Part shown: piece after piece, positions 41,720 to 51,124 of the stretch
Numbering within the stretch: the stretch's first letter is position 1
Layout of the letters: the number at the start of each line of letters is the position of its first letter
Source of the DNA: Roseitranquillus sp963776845
GTDB taxonomy: Bacteria; Pseudomonadota; Alphaproteobacteria; Rhodobacterales; Rhodobacteraceae
Length of the DNA: 64,000 nt
Direction of reading: 5' to 3'
Assembly (NCBI GenBank): GCA_963776845.1
Contig: CAVZOJ010000003.1
Coordinates: forward strand, 558,001-622,000
Program-made: the position numbers and the translations under genes
The notes under the pieces: generated by a model
Databases searched by the model: none
The model's input: only the letters and a program-made list of their open reading frames with translations
What the model was told of the DNA's origin: nothing

Positions 41720-42756
41720 TCGGCGGCCTCCCGTGCGGCGCGGTTCTCGGGATAGAGGCAGCGGAAGGCGCGGTTGCCCTCGCGGAAGAGCGGGATCTCG
41801 CCCTCGCTGCATTCCGGCTTCGCCTTGTCGCAGCGCGGGGCGAAGGCGCAGCCGGGCGGCAGGTCGTTGACCGGCGGCGGCAGGCCGGGGATCGCCTCGA
41901 GCTTGCGCTTGCCCTCCCCGAGTTCCGGCACGCAGGCGATGAGGCGCGCGGTGTAGGGGTGCGCAGGGTTGTCGAGGACGCGGTCGGTCACGCCCTCCTC
42001 GACGATCCGGCCGGCGTACATCACCGCGACGCGGTCGCAGAGCTGGGCGACGACGCCGAAATCGTGGGTGATGAAGACGATGGCGAGGCCGCGCTCGCGC
42101 CGCAGGTCGTTGAGCAGCGACAGGATCTGCGCCTGCACCGTGACGTCGAGCGCGGTGGTCGGCTCGTCGGCGATGATGACGTCGGGGTCGTTCGCCAGCG
42201 CCATGGCGATGCCGACCCGCTGGCGCATGCCGCCCGACATCTCGTGCGGGTAGCTGTCGATGCGGCTCTCGACGTTGGGGATGCGGACGGACTTCAGAAG
42301 GTCGAGGGCGCGGGTGCGGGCCTCGCGGTCGGAGACGGAATGGTGGACCTGGATCGCCTCGACGAGCTGGTCGCCGACGCTTGATCAGCGGATGCAGCGT
42401 GGCGAGCGGGTCCTGGAAGATGTAGGCGATCCGGTCGCCGCGGATCTGCCGCAGGCGGCGGTACTTGGCGCCGATCAGGTCCTCGCCGTTGAAGCGGACC
42501 GCGCCGCCGGTGATGACGCCCGGCGGCGAGGCGACGAGGCCGATGACGCGAGAGCGCGGTGACGGACTTGCCGGAGCCCGGACTCGCCGATGATGCCGAG
42601 GCACTCGCCCGGCGCGACCGCGAGGCTGACGCCGCCGACGGCCTTGTAGATGCGGTCGCGGACGCGGAACTCGGTCCGCAGGTCCTGCAGGGCGAGGACG
42701 CCGTCGCCCTCGGCCTCCGGCACCGGCTCGCGGCGGTCGACGAGGGTGGCGGCCAT
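41716..42756 (-). pseudogene. Oligopeptide ABC transporter ATPase 1 (OppD/DppD-like), three frameshifts
   Basis: Starts at the ATG at 42756 ('MAATLVDRREPVPEAEGDGV', 'LRTEFRVRDRIYKAVGGVSL'). Walker A would read GESGSGKS but an extra base near 42579 breaks it; further extra bases lie near 42549 and 42379. From there the frame is sound to the end: signature 'EMSGGMRQRVGIAMAL', Walker B 'VIIADEPTTALDVTVQAQI', H-loop 'FITHDFGVVAQL' and the Cys cluster 'PGCAFAPRCDKAKPEC'. All lesions are single-base insertions. Confidence 0.82.
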
Positions 42757-43609
42757 CGGGCGGGACAGGGCGCCGGACTTGCAGCCGCGGGTCGAGCGCG
42801 TCGCGGACGCCGTCGCCGAGGAGGTTGATGGACATGACGATGACCAGGATCATCAGGCCCGGCACGACCGAGGTGTGCGGGTTGGTGATCAGCGCCGAGC
42901 GCGCCTCGCCCAGCATCGAGCCGAGGTCGGCCTGCGGCGGCTGCGAGCCGAGGCCGAGGAAGCGAGGCCCGCGGTCTCGAGGATCATCCAGCCGATCGTG
43001 GTCGACATGGCGATGACGACCACCGGGATGACGTTGGGCAGGATCTCCGACAACACGATGCGCCACGGCGCGAGGCCGGCGAGGCGGGCGGCGTCGACGA
43101 ACTCCTTGTGGGCGATGCCGACGGTGATGCCGCGGATGTTCCGCGCGAAGAATGGGACGTTGACGACCGCGACCGCGATCAGCGCGTTGACGAGGCCGGG
43201 GCCGAGGGCGGCGACGATGGCGAGCGCCAGCAGGATGTACGGGAACGCCATCAGCATGTCGACGCCGCGCATGATGACGTTGTCGGTGCGGCCGCCCGCA
43301 TAGCCCGCGATGATGCCGATCGCGGTGCCGAGGGTCGCCGCGATGATCGCCGCGGCGAAGCCGACGGCGAGGCTGAGGCGGGTGCCGTGCAGCAGGCGGC
43401 GAGAGCAGGTCGCGGCCGAGGTGGTCGGTGCCGAGCAGGTGCCCCTCGCTGAACGGCGGCAGGAAGCGGTCGGCGGTGTTGGTGACGTTCGGCGGCTGCA
43501 GCGGCAGCAGCGGCGTGACGAGCGCCAAGCAGCACCACCAGCGACAGCACGATCCCGCCCGCGAGCGGCCAGGCGGTTCCGCGCCAAGCAGGCGCAGGAA
43601 CGCGGTCAC
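42757..43609 (-). pseudogene. Oligopeptide ABC transporter permease 2 (OppC/DppC-like), five indels
   Basis: The start is a GTG at 43609 overlapping the permease 1 stop. Recovering the frame needs changes near 43583, 43528, 43400, 42962 and 42781; four are extra bases and one (42962) is a lost base. The repaired protein has the DppC pattern: 'EGHLLGTDHLGRDLLSRLLHG', the permease EAA-type loop 'HKEFVDAARLAGLAPWRIVL', 'GLGSQPPQADLGSMLGEARS', and the end 'LLGDGVRDALDPRL'. The 3' boundary with the next gene is uncertain because of the last indel. Confidence 0.78.
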
Positions 43610-44555
43610 GTCTTGATCCTCGGGTCGAGCAGGCTCTGCGCCACGTCGACCGCGATGTTGAAGAGGACGTAGCAGGCGGCGACGAAGACCACGCCGCCCT
43701 GCACCAAAAGGATGTCGCGGGTCAGGATCGCGTCGACCAGCATCCGCCCGACGCCCGGCCACTGGAACACGATCTCGATGTAGACCGCGCCGGAGAGGAC
43801 GAACCCGGCCTGGATGCCGAGCACCGGGATGATCGAGACCATCGCCGCCTTGAGCGCGTGGCGCCAGATCACCCGCCGCTCCGGCACGCCCTTGGCGCGG
43901 GCGGTGCGGATGAAGTCCTGCCGCAGCACCTCGAGCATCGCCGAACGCGACAGCCGCGCGACGACGCCGGTCGCGACCACCGCGAGCGCGAGCGCCGGCA
44001 TCGTCAGGTGCTTGATCAGATCCCAAAGCCCGCCGCCGCCGTAGATCGCGTACATCCCCGAGACCGGCAGCCAGCGCAGATTCACGGCGAAGATCAGGAT
44101 CATCATCATTCCGAGGAAGAACGACGGGATCGAGATGCCGAGCAGGACGACGAACGTGATCGCCTTGTCCTTGGCGCCGTACTGGTTCGCCGCCGAGACG
44201 ACGCCGGCGAGGATGCCGAAGATCGCGCAGAGCACGAAGGCGGTCCCGGCGAGGATCAAGCGTCGCGTTGAACCGCTCCAGCACCTCGTCAAGCACTGGG
44301 CGGTTGAGCGAGAAGGACGTGCCGAAATCCCCGGTGAGCATGTTGCCGAGCCAGATGAAGTATCGCTGCACCGCCGGCTTGATCGAGGCCGAGGTCGCGG
44401 TTCAGCTTCTCGACGTTCTCTGGCGTGGCGTAGCTGCCGAGGATAGCCGTCGCCGGGTCGCCCGGGATCAGCGCCATGATCGCGAAGACGATGACCGTGA
44501 TCCCGATCAGCACCGGGATCGCGGAGAGGAGCCGCTTCAGGATGTAGCCTGCCAT
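43606..44555 (-). pseudogene. Oligopeptide ABC transporter permease 1 (OppB/DppB-like), two frameshifts
   Basis: 'MAGYILKRLLSAIPVLIGIT' and 'MALIPGDPATAILGSYATPE' are the standard DppB opening. Extra bases near 44378 and 44259 break the frame. After them the gene is sound: EAA loop 'LEVLRQDFIRTARAKGVPER', 'FVLSGAVYIEIVFQWPGVGR' and the end 'QSLLDPRIKT'. Repaired length is about 315 residues, normal for the family. It lies 76 bp downstream of the binding-protein gene. Confidence 0.82.
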
Positions 44556-44631
44556 GTCGCGTCTCCTGTCTTGATGGCCTCAGGGGTCACTGGCGGAAGC
44601 CCGCCGCCGGCGCGGCCGCGACGGGCACGCG

Positions 44632-46209
44632 TCAGTTCTTCACCACGTCGTCGAGCAGCAGGAAGAACGACGGCTGCAGATCGAAGTTCTCGACCCGGTC
44701 ATTCGTCACCGCGTTCTGCTTCCAGTTGGCGACGAAGACCCAGGGTGCGTCCTCCTGCACGATCTCCTGCATCTCCTTGTAGAGCCGCGCGCGTTCCTCC
44801 TGATCGGTGGCGACGCGCGCCTGCTCCAGAAGCTCGTCGACATCCGGGTTCGAGTAGTAGCCCGAGTTGAAGCCGCCGTTCTCAGGCATCGCCTCGGTGC
44901 GGAGCGCCAGGTAGGGCAGGGTGTCTGGGTCGTTCGTCATCCAGGCCATCTCGGCCATGTCGGCCTTTCCCTCGAGCCCCGGATTAACCTCGCCCAGGAA
45001 GGTGTTCCACTCGTAGGTCTCGATGGTGACGTCGAAGCCGACGGCCTCAAGGTCCGCCTGGATCGCCGTGCCCATGGCCACCGGGTCGAGCATGCCCGAC
45101 CCGCCCTCGGTGACATAGAACGTCAACTCCGCCCCCTCGGCGCCGGCTTCGGCGAGCAGTTCGCGCGCGCGCTCGGGATCGTAGGGGTAGGGCTCAAGCT
45201 CCTCGTTGTGCGCCCAGGCGAAGGCGGGCGGGGTTGGTCCGGCCGCGACCTCGGCGGTGCCCTCTAGGACGTCGTTGACCAGCGCCTCCTTGTTCACGGC
45301 GTAGTTCGCTGCCTGGCGCACCAGCTTGTCGGCGAACGGTCCCTCGCGCGTGTTCAGGATCAGGAACCAGACATGCGGACCGGCCTGCTCGTGTACGGTG
45401 TAGCCCTCGCCCTGGAACTCGCTGAGGGCGACCGGCGGCACCTCGACCATCAGGTCGATGCCGCCCGCCAGCATCTCCGCGGTGCGCGTGTTGGCGTCGG
45501 TGATCGGGCGGAAGACAACGGCTTCGAGCGGTGGGGCGCCGTCCCAGTAATCGGGGTTTTTCTCGACCACGACCGCCTCGTTCGAGCGCCATTCGACGAA
45601 GCGAAACGGTCCCGTGCCCGACGGGTTGCGCCCGAAGTCCGCGCCGCTCTGCTCAACGCCCGCGGGCGAGACGATCAGCCCGGTCGGGTAGGCGAGGTTC
45701 GACAGGAAGGGCGCATAGGGTTCGCTCAGGGTGAACTTCACCGTCATCGGATCGACGACATCGACCGACTCCACCGCCGAGAAGAAGAAGGCCAGCGGGA
45801 AGGGCCCAGTGTCGTGGTACGGATGCGCCTCGTCGAGCATCCGGTCGAAGTTGAACTTCACCGCCTCCGCATCGAACTCGCTGCCGTCGTGAAAGCTGAC
45901 GCCCTCTCGCAGGGTGAAGGTGTACACGGTCCCATTCTCGCTGATCTCCCAGCCGGTGGCGAGCGCCGGTTCGACCTCAAGCGTACCGTCGCGATACCGC
46001 ACGAGCCCGTCATACACGTTCATGAGGATGCGGAAGTCGTTGACCGCCGTGACGGCGGCGGGGTCGAGCGCCTTGGGCTCCGCGATCTGCCCGACGACGA
46101 GGACACCCGGCGGCGTCTGTGCCGCGGCCGGCCCCATCAGCGGCGACAACGCCAGCGCGATCCCGGCGGCTTGAAGCGCGTGGTGCATTAGGTCCCTAAG
46201 ATGGCCCAT
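44632..46209 (-). CDS. ABC transporter periplasmic solute-binding protein, family 5 (oligopeptide type)
   Basis: 525 residues. The start is the ATG at 46209, placed 6 bp after a strong AGGAGG. Signal peptide ('AAGIALALSPLMGPAAAQT'), then SBP_bac_5 domain: 'ALDPAAVTAVNDFRILMNVY', 'PALATGWEISENGTVYTFTL', 'GVSFHDGSEFDAEAVKFNFD', ending 'PSFFLLLDDVVKN'. It binds peptides or similar solutes and delivers them to the permease pair encoded next. It is the first gene of the operon and intact, while three of the four genes behind it are broken. Confidence 0.88.
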   Translation of the reverse strand: MGHLRDLMHHALQAAGIALALSPLMGPAAAQTPPGVLVVGQIAEPKALDPAAVTAVNDFRILMNVYDGLVRYRDGTLEVEPALATGWEISENGTVYTFTLREGVSFHDGSEFDAEAVKFNFDRMLDEAHPYHDTGPFPLAFFFSAVESVDVVDPMTVKFTLSEPYAPFLSNLAYPTGLIVSPAGVEQSGADFGRNPSGTGPFRFVEWRSNEAVVVEKNPDYWDGAPPLEAVVFRPITDANTRTAEMLAGGIDLMVEVPPVALSEFQGEGYTVHEQAGPHVWFLILNTREGPFADKLVRQAANYAVNKEALVNDVLEGTAEVAAGPTPPAFAWAHNEELEPYPYDPERARELLAEAGAEGAELTFYVTEGGSGMLDPVAMGTAIQADLEAVGFDVTIETYEWNTFLGEVNPGLEGKADMAEMAWMTNDPDTLPYLALRTEAMPENGGFNSGYYSNPDVDELLEQARVATDQEERARLYKEMQEIVQEDAPWVFVANWKQNAVTNDRVENFDLQPSFFLLLDDVVKN

Positions 46210-46350
46210 CTTCGTCCTCCTCGATTACCTGAGCCACCCTCGGACACCTTTGGGTGCGATGGCAACCTTCAGGGTTGCGAGGCAAAGGAGCTCGCACGCA
46301 ATGCAAGTAGGAGTGCGGCTCCGGCGGCGAATTGTGCCGCGATGCAAGTT

Positions 46351-46788
46351 TCAGGGTGTCAGACTGCTCTTGGGCTGTTCCATCGAGAAGGCGCGGAAGA
46401 GGTCGGCCGTGTCGCCGTAGATCCTGGCCGTCGTGATCAGTCCGTCCTCGTCATGCTCTAGGATGGTCACGACCCGAACGCGGGCAAGACCCATGCGTCT
46501 GGTCGTGGCGACGTTCACCTTCTCGATGACAAGGGTCCGCTCCACACCGAGGACCATCTTCACCTCGAATTCCACTCCGTCGATGATCTTGAGATAGCCC
46601 TCGATGATGTCGACCACGATGTCGCGGCCCCTGACTTGCGGATAGTTCGCGTGGGCAAGTTCAACATCCCGGTGCAGCATCCGCCGGAGAGAGCCGATGT
46701 CGTACTTCTCGATGACCGACAGATACGCAACGACGAGATCCATCGCTTTCGGATCCTCCAGCATGATCCGCGCCTCGCCCATGATCAT
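46351..46788 (-). CDS. SnoaL/NTF2-like fold protein
   Basis: 145 residues from the ATG at 46788 (TTGGGGGA upstream). The length and pattern fit a cone-shaped NTF2-like fold: N-terminal helices 'AMDLVVAYLSVIEKYDIGSL', then strands with 'HRDVELAHANYPQVRGRDIV', 'VEFEVKMVLGVERTLVIEKV' and 'VRVVTILEHDEDGLITTARI'. Many such proteins are small-molecule isomerases or hydrolases, often limonene-1,2-epoxide-hydrolase-like; the substrate cannot be told. It lies 141 bp from the binding-protein gene, with its own leader. Confidence 0.65.
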   Translation of the reverse strand: MIMGEARIMLEDPKAMDLVVAYLSVIEKYDIGSLRRMLHRDVELAHANYPQVRGRDIVVDIIEGYLKIIDGVEFEVKMVLGVERTLVIEKVNVATTRRMGLARVRVVTILEHDEDGLITTARIYGDTADLFRAFSMEQPKSSLTP

Positions 46789-46966
46789 GGCAGTCCCCCA
46801 ACCGCTTCGTCGTACGTAGCGCACGTTATGGTAGATCATGTGCCAAAATAAACAACCGGTTGCGCGGTCTCCGCGCGCCGGAACTTGGTCCTGTCTGCCG
46901 GAGAAGCGTCCGGGGCTCCGCATTCGACGCCTTGACTCCGCGGGCAATCGGCCGAGGCTTTGAAGG

Positions 46967-48556
46967 ATGAACACCAAATCCGAGAACGGCCCGGTCGACA
47001 TCTTCGTCATCGGCGGCGGGATCAACGGCTGTGGCATCGCGCGCGATGCATCGGGTCGTGGGCTGTCCGTGGCGCTGGCGGAGATGAACGATCTCGCCTC
47101 GGCGACGTCCTCCGCCTCGACGAAGCTCTTTCACGGTGGCCTGCGATATCTCGAGTACTTCGAGGTGCGTCTGGTCCGCGAAAGCCTGATCGAGCGGGAG
47201 ACCCTGCTCAGCGCCATGCCGCACATCTCGTGGCCGATGCGCTTTGTCCTGCCGTTCCACCCGGAGATGCGGTTCGAGGGCGAGACCCCGACGTCGAAGA
47301 TACTCAACAGGGTCATGCCGTGGATGCGCGGGCGGCGGCCGGCATGGCTCATCCGGCTCGGCCTCGCTATGTACGACAACCTTGGCGGACGGGCGGTGCT
47401 GCCCGGAACACGCACGCTGGACCTCACAGAAGACCCGGCGGGAAAACCGCTGAAGAAGAAGTTCCGCAAGGCGTTCGAATATTCGGACTGCTGGGTCGAG
47501 GATAGTCGCCTCGTCGCATTGAACGCACGCGATGCCGAACAGCGCGGCGCGCGCATCATGACCCGCACCAAGGTGACCAGCGCCGACCGCGGCGACGACG
47601 CATGGACGGTGCACCTTCAGCATGACGACGGCCGGACGGAGAGTGTTTCCGCCCGCTTCCTTGTCAACGCGGGCGGCCCGTGGGTGCGCGACGTCATCAC
47701 CGGCACCATCCGCATGAATTCGACCGAGGGCGTCCGGCTGGTCCGTGGCAGTCACATCGTGACCAAGCGCCTCTACGATCACGACAAGTGCTATTTCTTT
47801 CAGGGCACGGACGGGCGGATCATCTTCGCGATCCCCTACGAGACCGACTTCACCCTGATCGGGACGACGGATCAGGAACATCACGACGTCCACGAAAAGC
47901 CATACTGCACGCCTGAGGAGCAGAAGTACCTCTGCGACTTCGCCTCGAACTACTTCGAGACGCCGGTGACCACGGACGACATCGTCTGGACCTATTCCGG
48001 CGTCAGGCCGCTCTATGACGACGGCGCAAAGTCGGCGACCGCGGCGACCCGCGACTACGTGCTGTCGCTCGATCGGGACGGCGCGCCGCTGCTTAACGTC
48101 TTCGGCGGCAAGATCACGACCTATCGTCGACTCGCCGAGAGCGCGATGGAGAAGATCGGGTCGACGCTCCCCGCCATGAGCGGCAAGTGGACCGCACGCG
48201 TTCCGCTGCCGGGTGGAGATTTCGGCGTGCGCGAGGTGCCCAAGCTGATCGAGCGGCTGTCTGAGGAGTACCCGTTCCTGAGCCCGTTCTGGGCGAAGCG
48301 CCTGGTCCGTGCCTACGGGACGGACGCTTGGAACGTGCTCGGCGATGCCGAGGACAAGGATGCGCTGGGGCAGGAGTTCGGCGCGACACTCACGGCACGC
48401 GAGATCGACTGGCTCATGTCGCGCGAGTATGCCCGGACGGCCGACGATGTGCTGTGGCGCCGCTCGAAGCTCGGCCTGCGCATCCCCCAGGAAGGAGCGG
48501 ACGCGCTCGATGCCTACATGGCCGATGCGCGGCAGGCCCGCGCGGCAGCGCAGTGA
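46967..48556 (+). CDS. glpD: Aerobic glycerol-3-phosphate dehydrogenase
   Basis: 529 residues, normal for GlpD, from the ATG at 46967 (GAAGG upstream). FAD-binding N-terminus 'DIFVIGGGINGCGIARDASG', the GlpD/GlpA segment 'SATSSASTKLFHGGLRYLEYFEVRLVRESLIERE', 'LFNAGGPW'-type motif (here 'LVNAGGPWVRDVI'), and C-terminal DAO_C domain ('LFGGKITTYRRLAE' type, here 'VFGGKITTYRRLAESAMEKI'). It oxidises sn-glycerol-3-phosphate to dihydroxyacetone phosphate at the inner membrane and passes electrons to quinone. It stands as a single gene. Confidence 0.93.
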   Translation: MNTKSENGPVDIFVIGGGINGCGIARDASGRGLSVALAEMNDLASATSSASTKLFHGGLRYLEYFEVRLVRESLIERETLLSAMPHISWPMRFVLPFHPEMRFEGETPTSKILNRVMPWMRGRRPAWLIRLGLAMYDNLGGRAVLPGTRTLDLTEDPAGKPLKKKFRKAFEYSDCWVEDSRLVALNARDAEQRGARIMTRTKVTSADRGDDAWTVHLQHDDGRTESVSARFLVNAGGPWVRDVITGTIRMNSTEGVRLVRGSHIVTKRLYDHDKCYFFQGTDGRIIFAIPYETDFTLIGTTDQEHHDVHEKPYCTPEEQKYLCDFASNYFETPVTTDDIVWTYSGVRPLYDDGAKSATAATRDYVLSLDRDGAPLLNVFGGKITTYRRLAESAMEKIGSTLPAMSGKWTARVPLPGGDFGVREVPKLIERLSEEYPFLSPFWAKRLVRAYGTDAWNVLGDAEDKDALGQEFGATLTAREIDWLMSREYARTADDVLWRRSKLGLRIPQEGADALDAYMADARQARAAAQ

Positions 48557-48565
48557 GCCGCTGAC

Positions 48566-49348
48566 CTAGAACCGCGGCTCGACGCCGGGGAGCCTGAGTG
48601 CCCGTACGAGGTCCCGCAGTTCCTGCCTTGCGGCGACATTCGACATGCTGAGGGTCGCGATCCCGACATCCCTCAGGTCGAGCAGCGTGAGACCCTTGGG
48701 GAAGAGCTCGCGGAAGACCACGCGCTCGGCGAAACCGGGTGCCACGCGGAACCCGATGCGAGGTGCCAACCGCGTGACCGCATCCTCCATCCGTCGCTTG
48801 TTGTGCATCGCCTGCGCGCCCAGACGGTTGCGGATGACGATCCAGTCGATGGGCTTCAGTCCCGCCTCCGCCCGCGCCTGCCGCGCTGCCCACACCATCT
48901 CGGCATAGATGGAGGGCCCGAGTATTTTCTCGGTTTCCGGGTCGATCCGGGCGAGCAGGTCGAAGTCCACGAAACTGTCGTTGAGCGGCGTCACCAGCGT
49001 GTCGGCGAGCGAGTGCGCGAGCTGGCTCAACCGGGTGTGCGAACCGGGGCAGTCTATGACTACGAACTCGGCCGTGTCGAACGCCTGCAGCGTCTCGCCG
49101 AAGCGCTCTTCCAGCGGCGCGTTGCCGTCCGGCACCGCACGATAGTCCGGCGTGGCGAGGTTGAGACTGTCGCGCGCGAGATAGGCGCGCCGGTTCTCGA
49201 CGTAGCGGCCGAAGCTGCGCTGCCGCAGGTCGAGATCCATCGCGCCGACGCTGTGGCCCATGCGCGCAAGGGCGGTCGCCACGTGCATCGACGTCGTGGA
49301 CTTGCCGGAACCGCCCTTCTCGTTACCGACGACGATGATGTGCGGCAC
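48566..49348 (-). CDS. mipZ: Cell-division positioning ATPase MipZ
   Basis: 260 residues from a GTG start at 49348. Deviant Walker A 'NEKGGSGKSTTSMHVATALA', switch 'GAMDLDLRQRSFGRYVENRR', 'FVVIDCPGSHTRLSQLAHSL' and 'TPLNDSFVDFDLLARIDPET' are hallmarks of MipZ within the ParA/MinD superfamily. In alphaproteobacteria it binds ParB-origin complexes and inhibits FtsZ near the poles, placing the septum at mid-cell. It lies just behind a terminator that closes the ribosomal operon, and is convergent with glpD (9 bp apart). Confidence 0.92.
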   Translation of the reverse strand: MPHIIVVGNEKGGSGKSTTSMHVATALARMGHSVGAMDLDLRQRSFGRYVENRRAYLARDSLNLATPDYRAVPDGNAPLEERFGETLQAFDTAEFVVIDCPGSHTRLSQLAHSLADTLVTPLNDSFVDFDLLARIDPETEKILGPSIYAEMVWAARQARAEAGLKPIDWIVIRNRLGAQAMHNKRRMEDAVTRLAPRIGFRVAPGFAERVVFRELFPKGLTLLDLRDVGIATLSMSNVAARQELRDLVRALRLPGVEPRF

Positions 49349-49365
49349 ACACGTTCCCCGGGAAT

Positions 49366-49391
49366 CAAAAGCGCGCCCGATGGGGCGCGCT
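49366..49391 (-). terminator. Rho-independent terminator after rpmE
   Basis: On the minus strand, AGCGCGCC-ccatc-GGGCGCGCT followed by TTTTG: an 8-bp GC stem with one offset base and a short T-run, 24 bp after the rpmE stop. It separates the trmD operon from mipZ. Confidence 0.8.
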
Positions 49392-49414
49392 CGAGACGAT
49401 AACCGGAGGTGGGC

Positions 49415-49636
49415 TTAGAAGCCCAGCCCTTCGTACTTCTTCTTGAACTTGGAAACACGACCGCCCGTGTCCATCAGGCGCGTGCCGCCGCCGGTCCAGG
49501 CCGGATGGACAGACGGATCGATGTCGAGCGAGAGCTGGCCGCCCTCTTGGCCCCAGGTCGATTTCATCTGGACGACGTCGCCGTTCACCAGCTTGACGTC
49601 GATCACGTGATAGTCGGGATGCAAGTCGGCTTTCAT
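49415..49636 (-). CDS. rpmE: Ribosomal protein bL31
   Basis: 73 residues: 'MKADLHPDYHVIDVKLVNGD', 'VHPAWTGGGTRLMDTGGRVS'. It has no Cys, so it is the zinc-free form of bL31 usual in alphaproteobacteria. Large-subunit protein bridging to the small subunit. The ATG overlaps the rplS stop by 4 bp; last gene of the operon before the terminator. Confidence 0.95.
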   Translation of the reverse strand: MKADLHPDYHVIDVKLVNGDVVQMKSTWGQEGGQLSLDIDPSVHPAWTGGGTRLMDTGGRVSKFKKKYEGLGF

Positions 49637-50022
49637 TCCGCGGCCTCCGCTCGGGTCCTTGGCTTGTAGGTGGCGTCTTCGGCGATCCGGGCCGACTTCC
49701 CGCGGCGCGAGCGCAGGTAGTAGAGTTTGGCGCGGCGCAACTTGCCGCGACGGATCACGGCGATCGAATCGATGTTCGTGGAATGCAGGGGGAAGACCCG
49801 CTCCACGCCCTCGCCGAACGAAATCTTGCGGACGGTGAAGGTGCCGGCGATGCCTGCGCCATGCTTCCGGGCGATGCAGACGCCCTCGTAGTTCTGGACC
49901 CGGGTCCGCGTCCCCTCGGTCACCTTGTAGCCGACACGGATTGTGTCGCCGGCCTTGAAGTCGGGAATATCCTTTCCGAGCTCGGCGATCTGCTCGGCTT
50001 CGAGTTGCGCGATGAGGTCCAT
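49633..50022 (-). CDS. rplS: Ribosomal protein bL19
   Basis: 129 residues: 'PDFKAGDTIRVGYKVTEGTR', 'VQNYEGVCIARKHGAGIAGT' and 'RRAKLYYLRSRRGKSARIAE' are characteristic of bL19, which lies at the interface of the two subunits. It follows trmD by 57 bp, as in most bacteria, with an AAGGAGGCG ribosome site ahead of the ATG. Confidence 0.96.
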   Translation of the reverse strand: MDLIAQLEAEQIAELGKDIPDFKAGDTIRVGYKVTEGTRTRVQNYEGVCIARKHGAGIAGTFTVRKISFGEGVERVFPLHSTNIDSIAVIRRGKLRRAKLYYLRSRRGKSARIAEDATYKPRTRAEAAE

Positions 50023-50079
50023 CGGCGCCTCCTTCTTTCGCTCGCGGTTGCTCCGCGAAGGTGGGGCTGCCCGAGAGCT

Positions 50080-50874
50080 CTAGTCTCCGTCGCGGCGACC
50101 TTGCCGAGCAAGGTAGGCCCGCCAGAGGTCGGGGCGGCGTTCCTTTGTCAGCCTTTCGGCCTCTTCCCGTCTCCAGTCGGCGATCCTCGCGTGATGGCCC
50201 GACAGGAGAATGTCGGGGATCGCGCGGCCTTCCCAGAGTGCGGGCCTTGTATAATGCGGGGCTTCCAGCAGACCGTCGGAGAACGACTCCTCCTCGACGG
50301 ACGCCTGATTCCCGAGCACGCGGGGTATAAGGCGCACCGTTGCGTCGATCAAGGCTTGAGCGGCGATCTCTCCGCCGGTGAGGACGAAATCTCCCAGCGA
50401 TATCTCGACAACGTCCCGCGCGTCGAGCACGCGCTCGTCCACGCCCTCGAAGCGACCGCAGAGGAGCGTGAGACCATCCGTCTGTGCCAGCCGCCTTGCC
50501 ATCGCCTGGTGGAACGGGATTCCTCGAGGCGACAGGTATACGACGGGCCAATCCTTCTCCTCCGCCGCCTCGTCGAGCGCCGCCGCCACGACGTCGGGCC
50601 GCAACACCATGCCCGCCCCGCCCCCCGCGGGAGTATCGTCGACCTGCCGGTGCCGGCCTTGACCGTACTGCCTGAGATCGACCGTCTGCAACTGCCACAC
50701 CCCTTCCCGCAACGCCTTGCCGGTAAGGGATGCGGCAAGGACGCCGGGGAAAACCTCGGGGAACAAGGTCAGGACCCGCGCGGTCCAGACGCCCGCAACC
50801 TCGGGCGCCAGCTCTCGCGGCTTGTGCGAAGGCCGAATGGTGAGCCGGCCGTGGGACCTGGAGGGGGTCTGCAT
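50080..50874 (-). CDS. trmD: tRNA (guanine37-N1)-methyltransferase
   Basis: 264 residues. After a 30-residue extension seen in Rhodobacterales ('HGRLTIRPSHKPREL') the SPOUT domain begins at 'ARVLTLFPEVFPGVL'. It contains 'VDDTPAGGGAGMVLRPDVV', 'LLCGRFEGVDERVLDARDVV' and 'EISLGDFVLTGGEIAAQALI', the trefoil-knot AdoMet site. It methylates G37 of tRNAs reading CNN codons, which prevents +1 frameshifting. Its place between rimM and rplS is conserved; a small membrane protein gene intervenes here. Confidence 0.95.
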   Translation of the reverse strand: MQTPSRSHGRLTIRPSHKPRELAPEVAGVWTARVLTLFPEVFPGVLAASLTGKALREGVWQLQTVDLRQYGQGRHRQVDDTPAGGGAGMVLRPDVVAAALDEAAEEKDWPVVYLSPRGIPFHQAMARRLAQTDGLTLLCGRFEGVDERVLDARDVVEISLGDFVLTGGEIAAQALIDATVRLIPRVLGNQASVEEESFSDGLLEAPHYTRPALWEGRAIPDILLSGHHARIADWRREEAERLTKERRPDLWRAYLARQGRRDGD

Positions 50875-50910
50875 CGCCGAGGGGTTAGCCTGCCCCGGCT
50901 CGCGCGTCCA

Positions 50911-51072
50911 TCACGCCAGCGCGATGATCCCCAGGATGACAAGAAGGAACAGGACGAGGACGACGCCGATGAGGACCTTGGCGCCGGTGAGCGCCATGCC
51001 CGAGATCCGGCCGAAGCCCAGCAACGACGCGATCGCCGCAACGACCAGCAGAATGAGAATGAGTTCAAGCAT
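50911..51072 (-). CDS. DUF1328-family small membrane protein
   Basis: 53 residues in two membrane helices: 'MLELILILLVVAAIASLLGF' and 'VLIGVVLVLFLLVILGIIAL', joined by 'GRISGMALTGAK'. The 'A..LGF..I.G.A' centre is the DUF1328 (YtjA-like) pattern. AAGGGAGC stands before the ATG at 51072. Function unknown. Its position inside the rimM-trmD pair is unusual for an otherwise conserved ribosomal operon; spacing to trmD is 36 bp. Confidence 0.85.
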   Translation of the reverse strand: MLELILILLVVAAIASLLGFGRISGMALTGAKVLIGVVLVLFLLVILGIIALA

Positions 51073-51124
51073 CTGAGCTCCCTTTACCTTTCGACGCCAA
51101 CGCTCCGAGCGTGGCTGCGTTCCG

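Noticed and set aside
40742..44371. A 1209-residue open frame on the minus strand
   Set aside because: It is an artefact of frameshifts fusing pieces of two permeases and ATPase 1 in wrong frames to the intact ATPase 2 gene.
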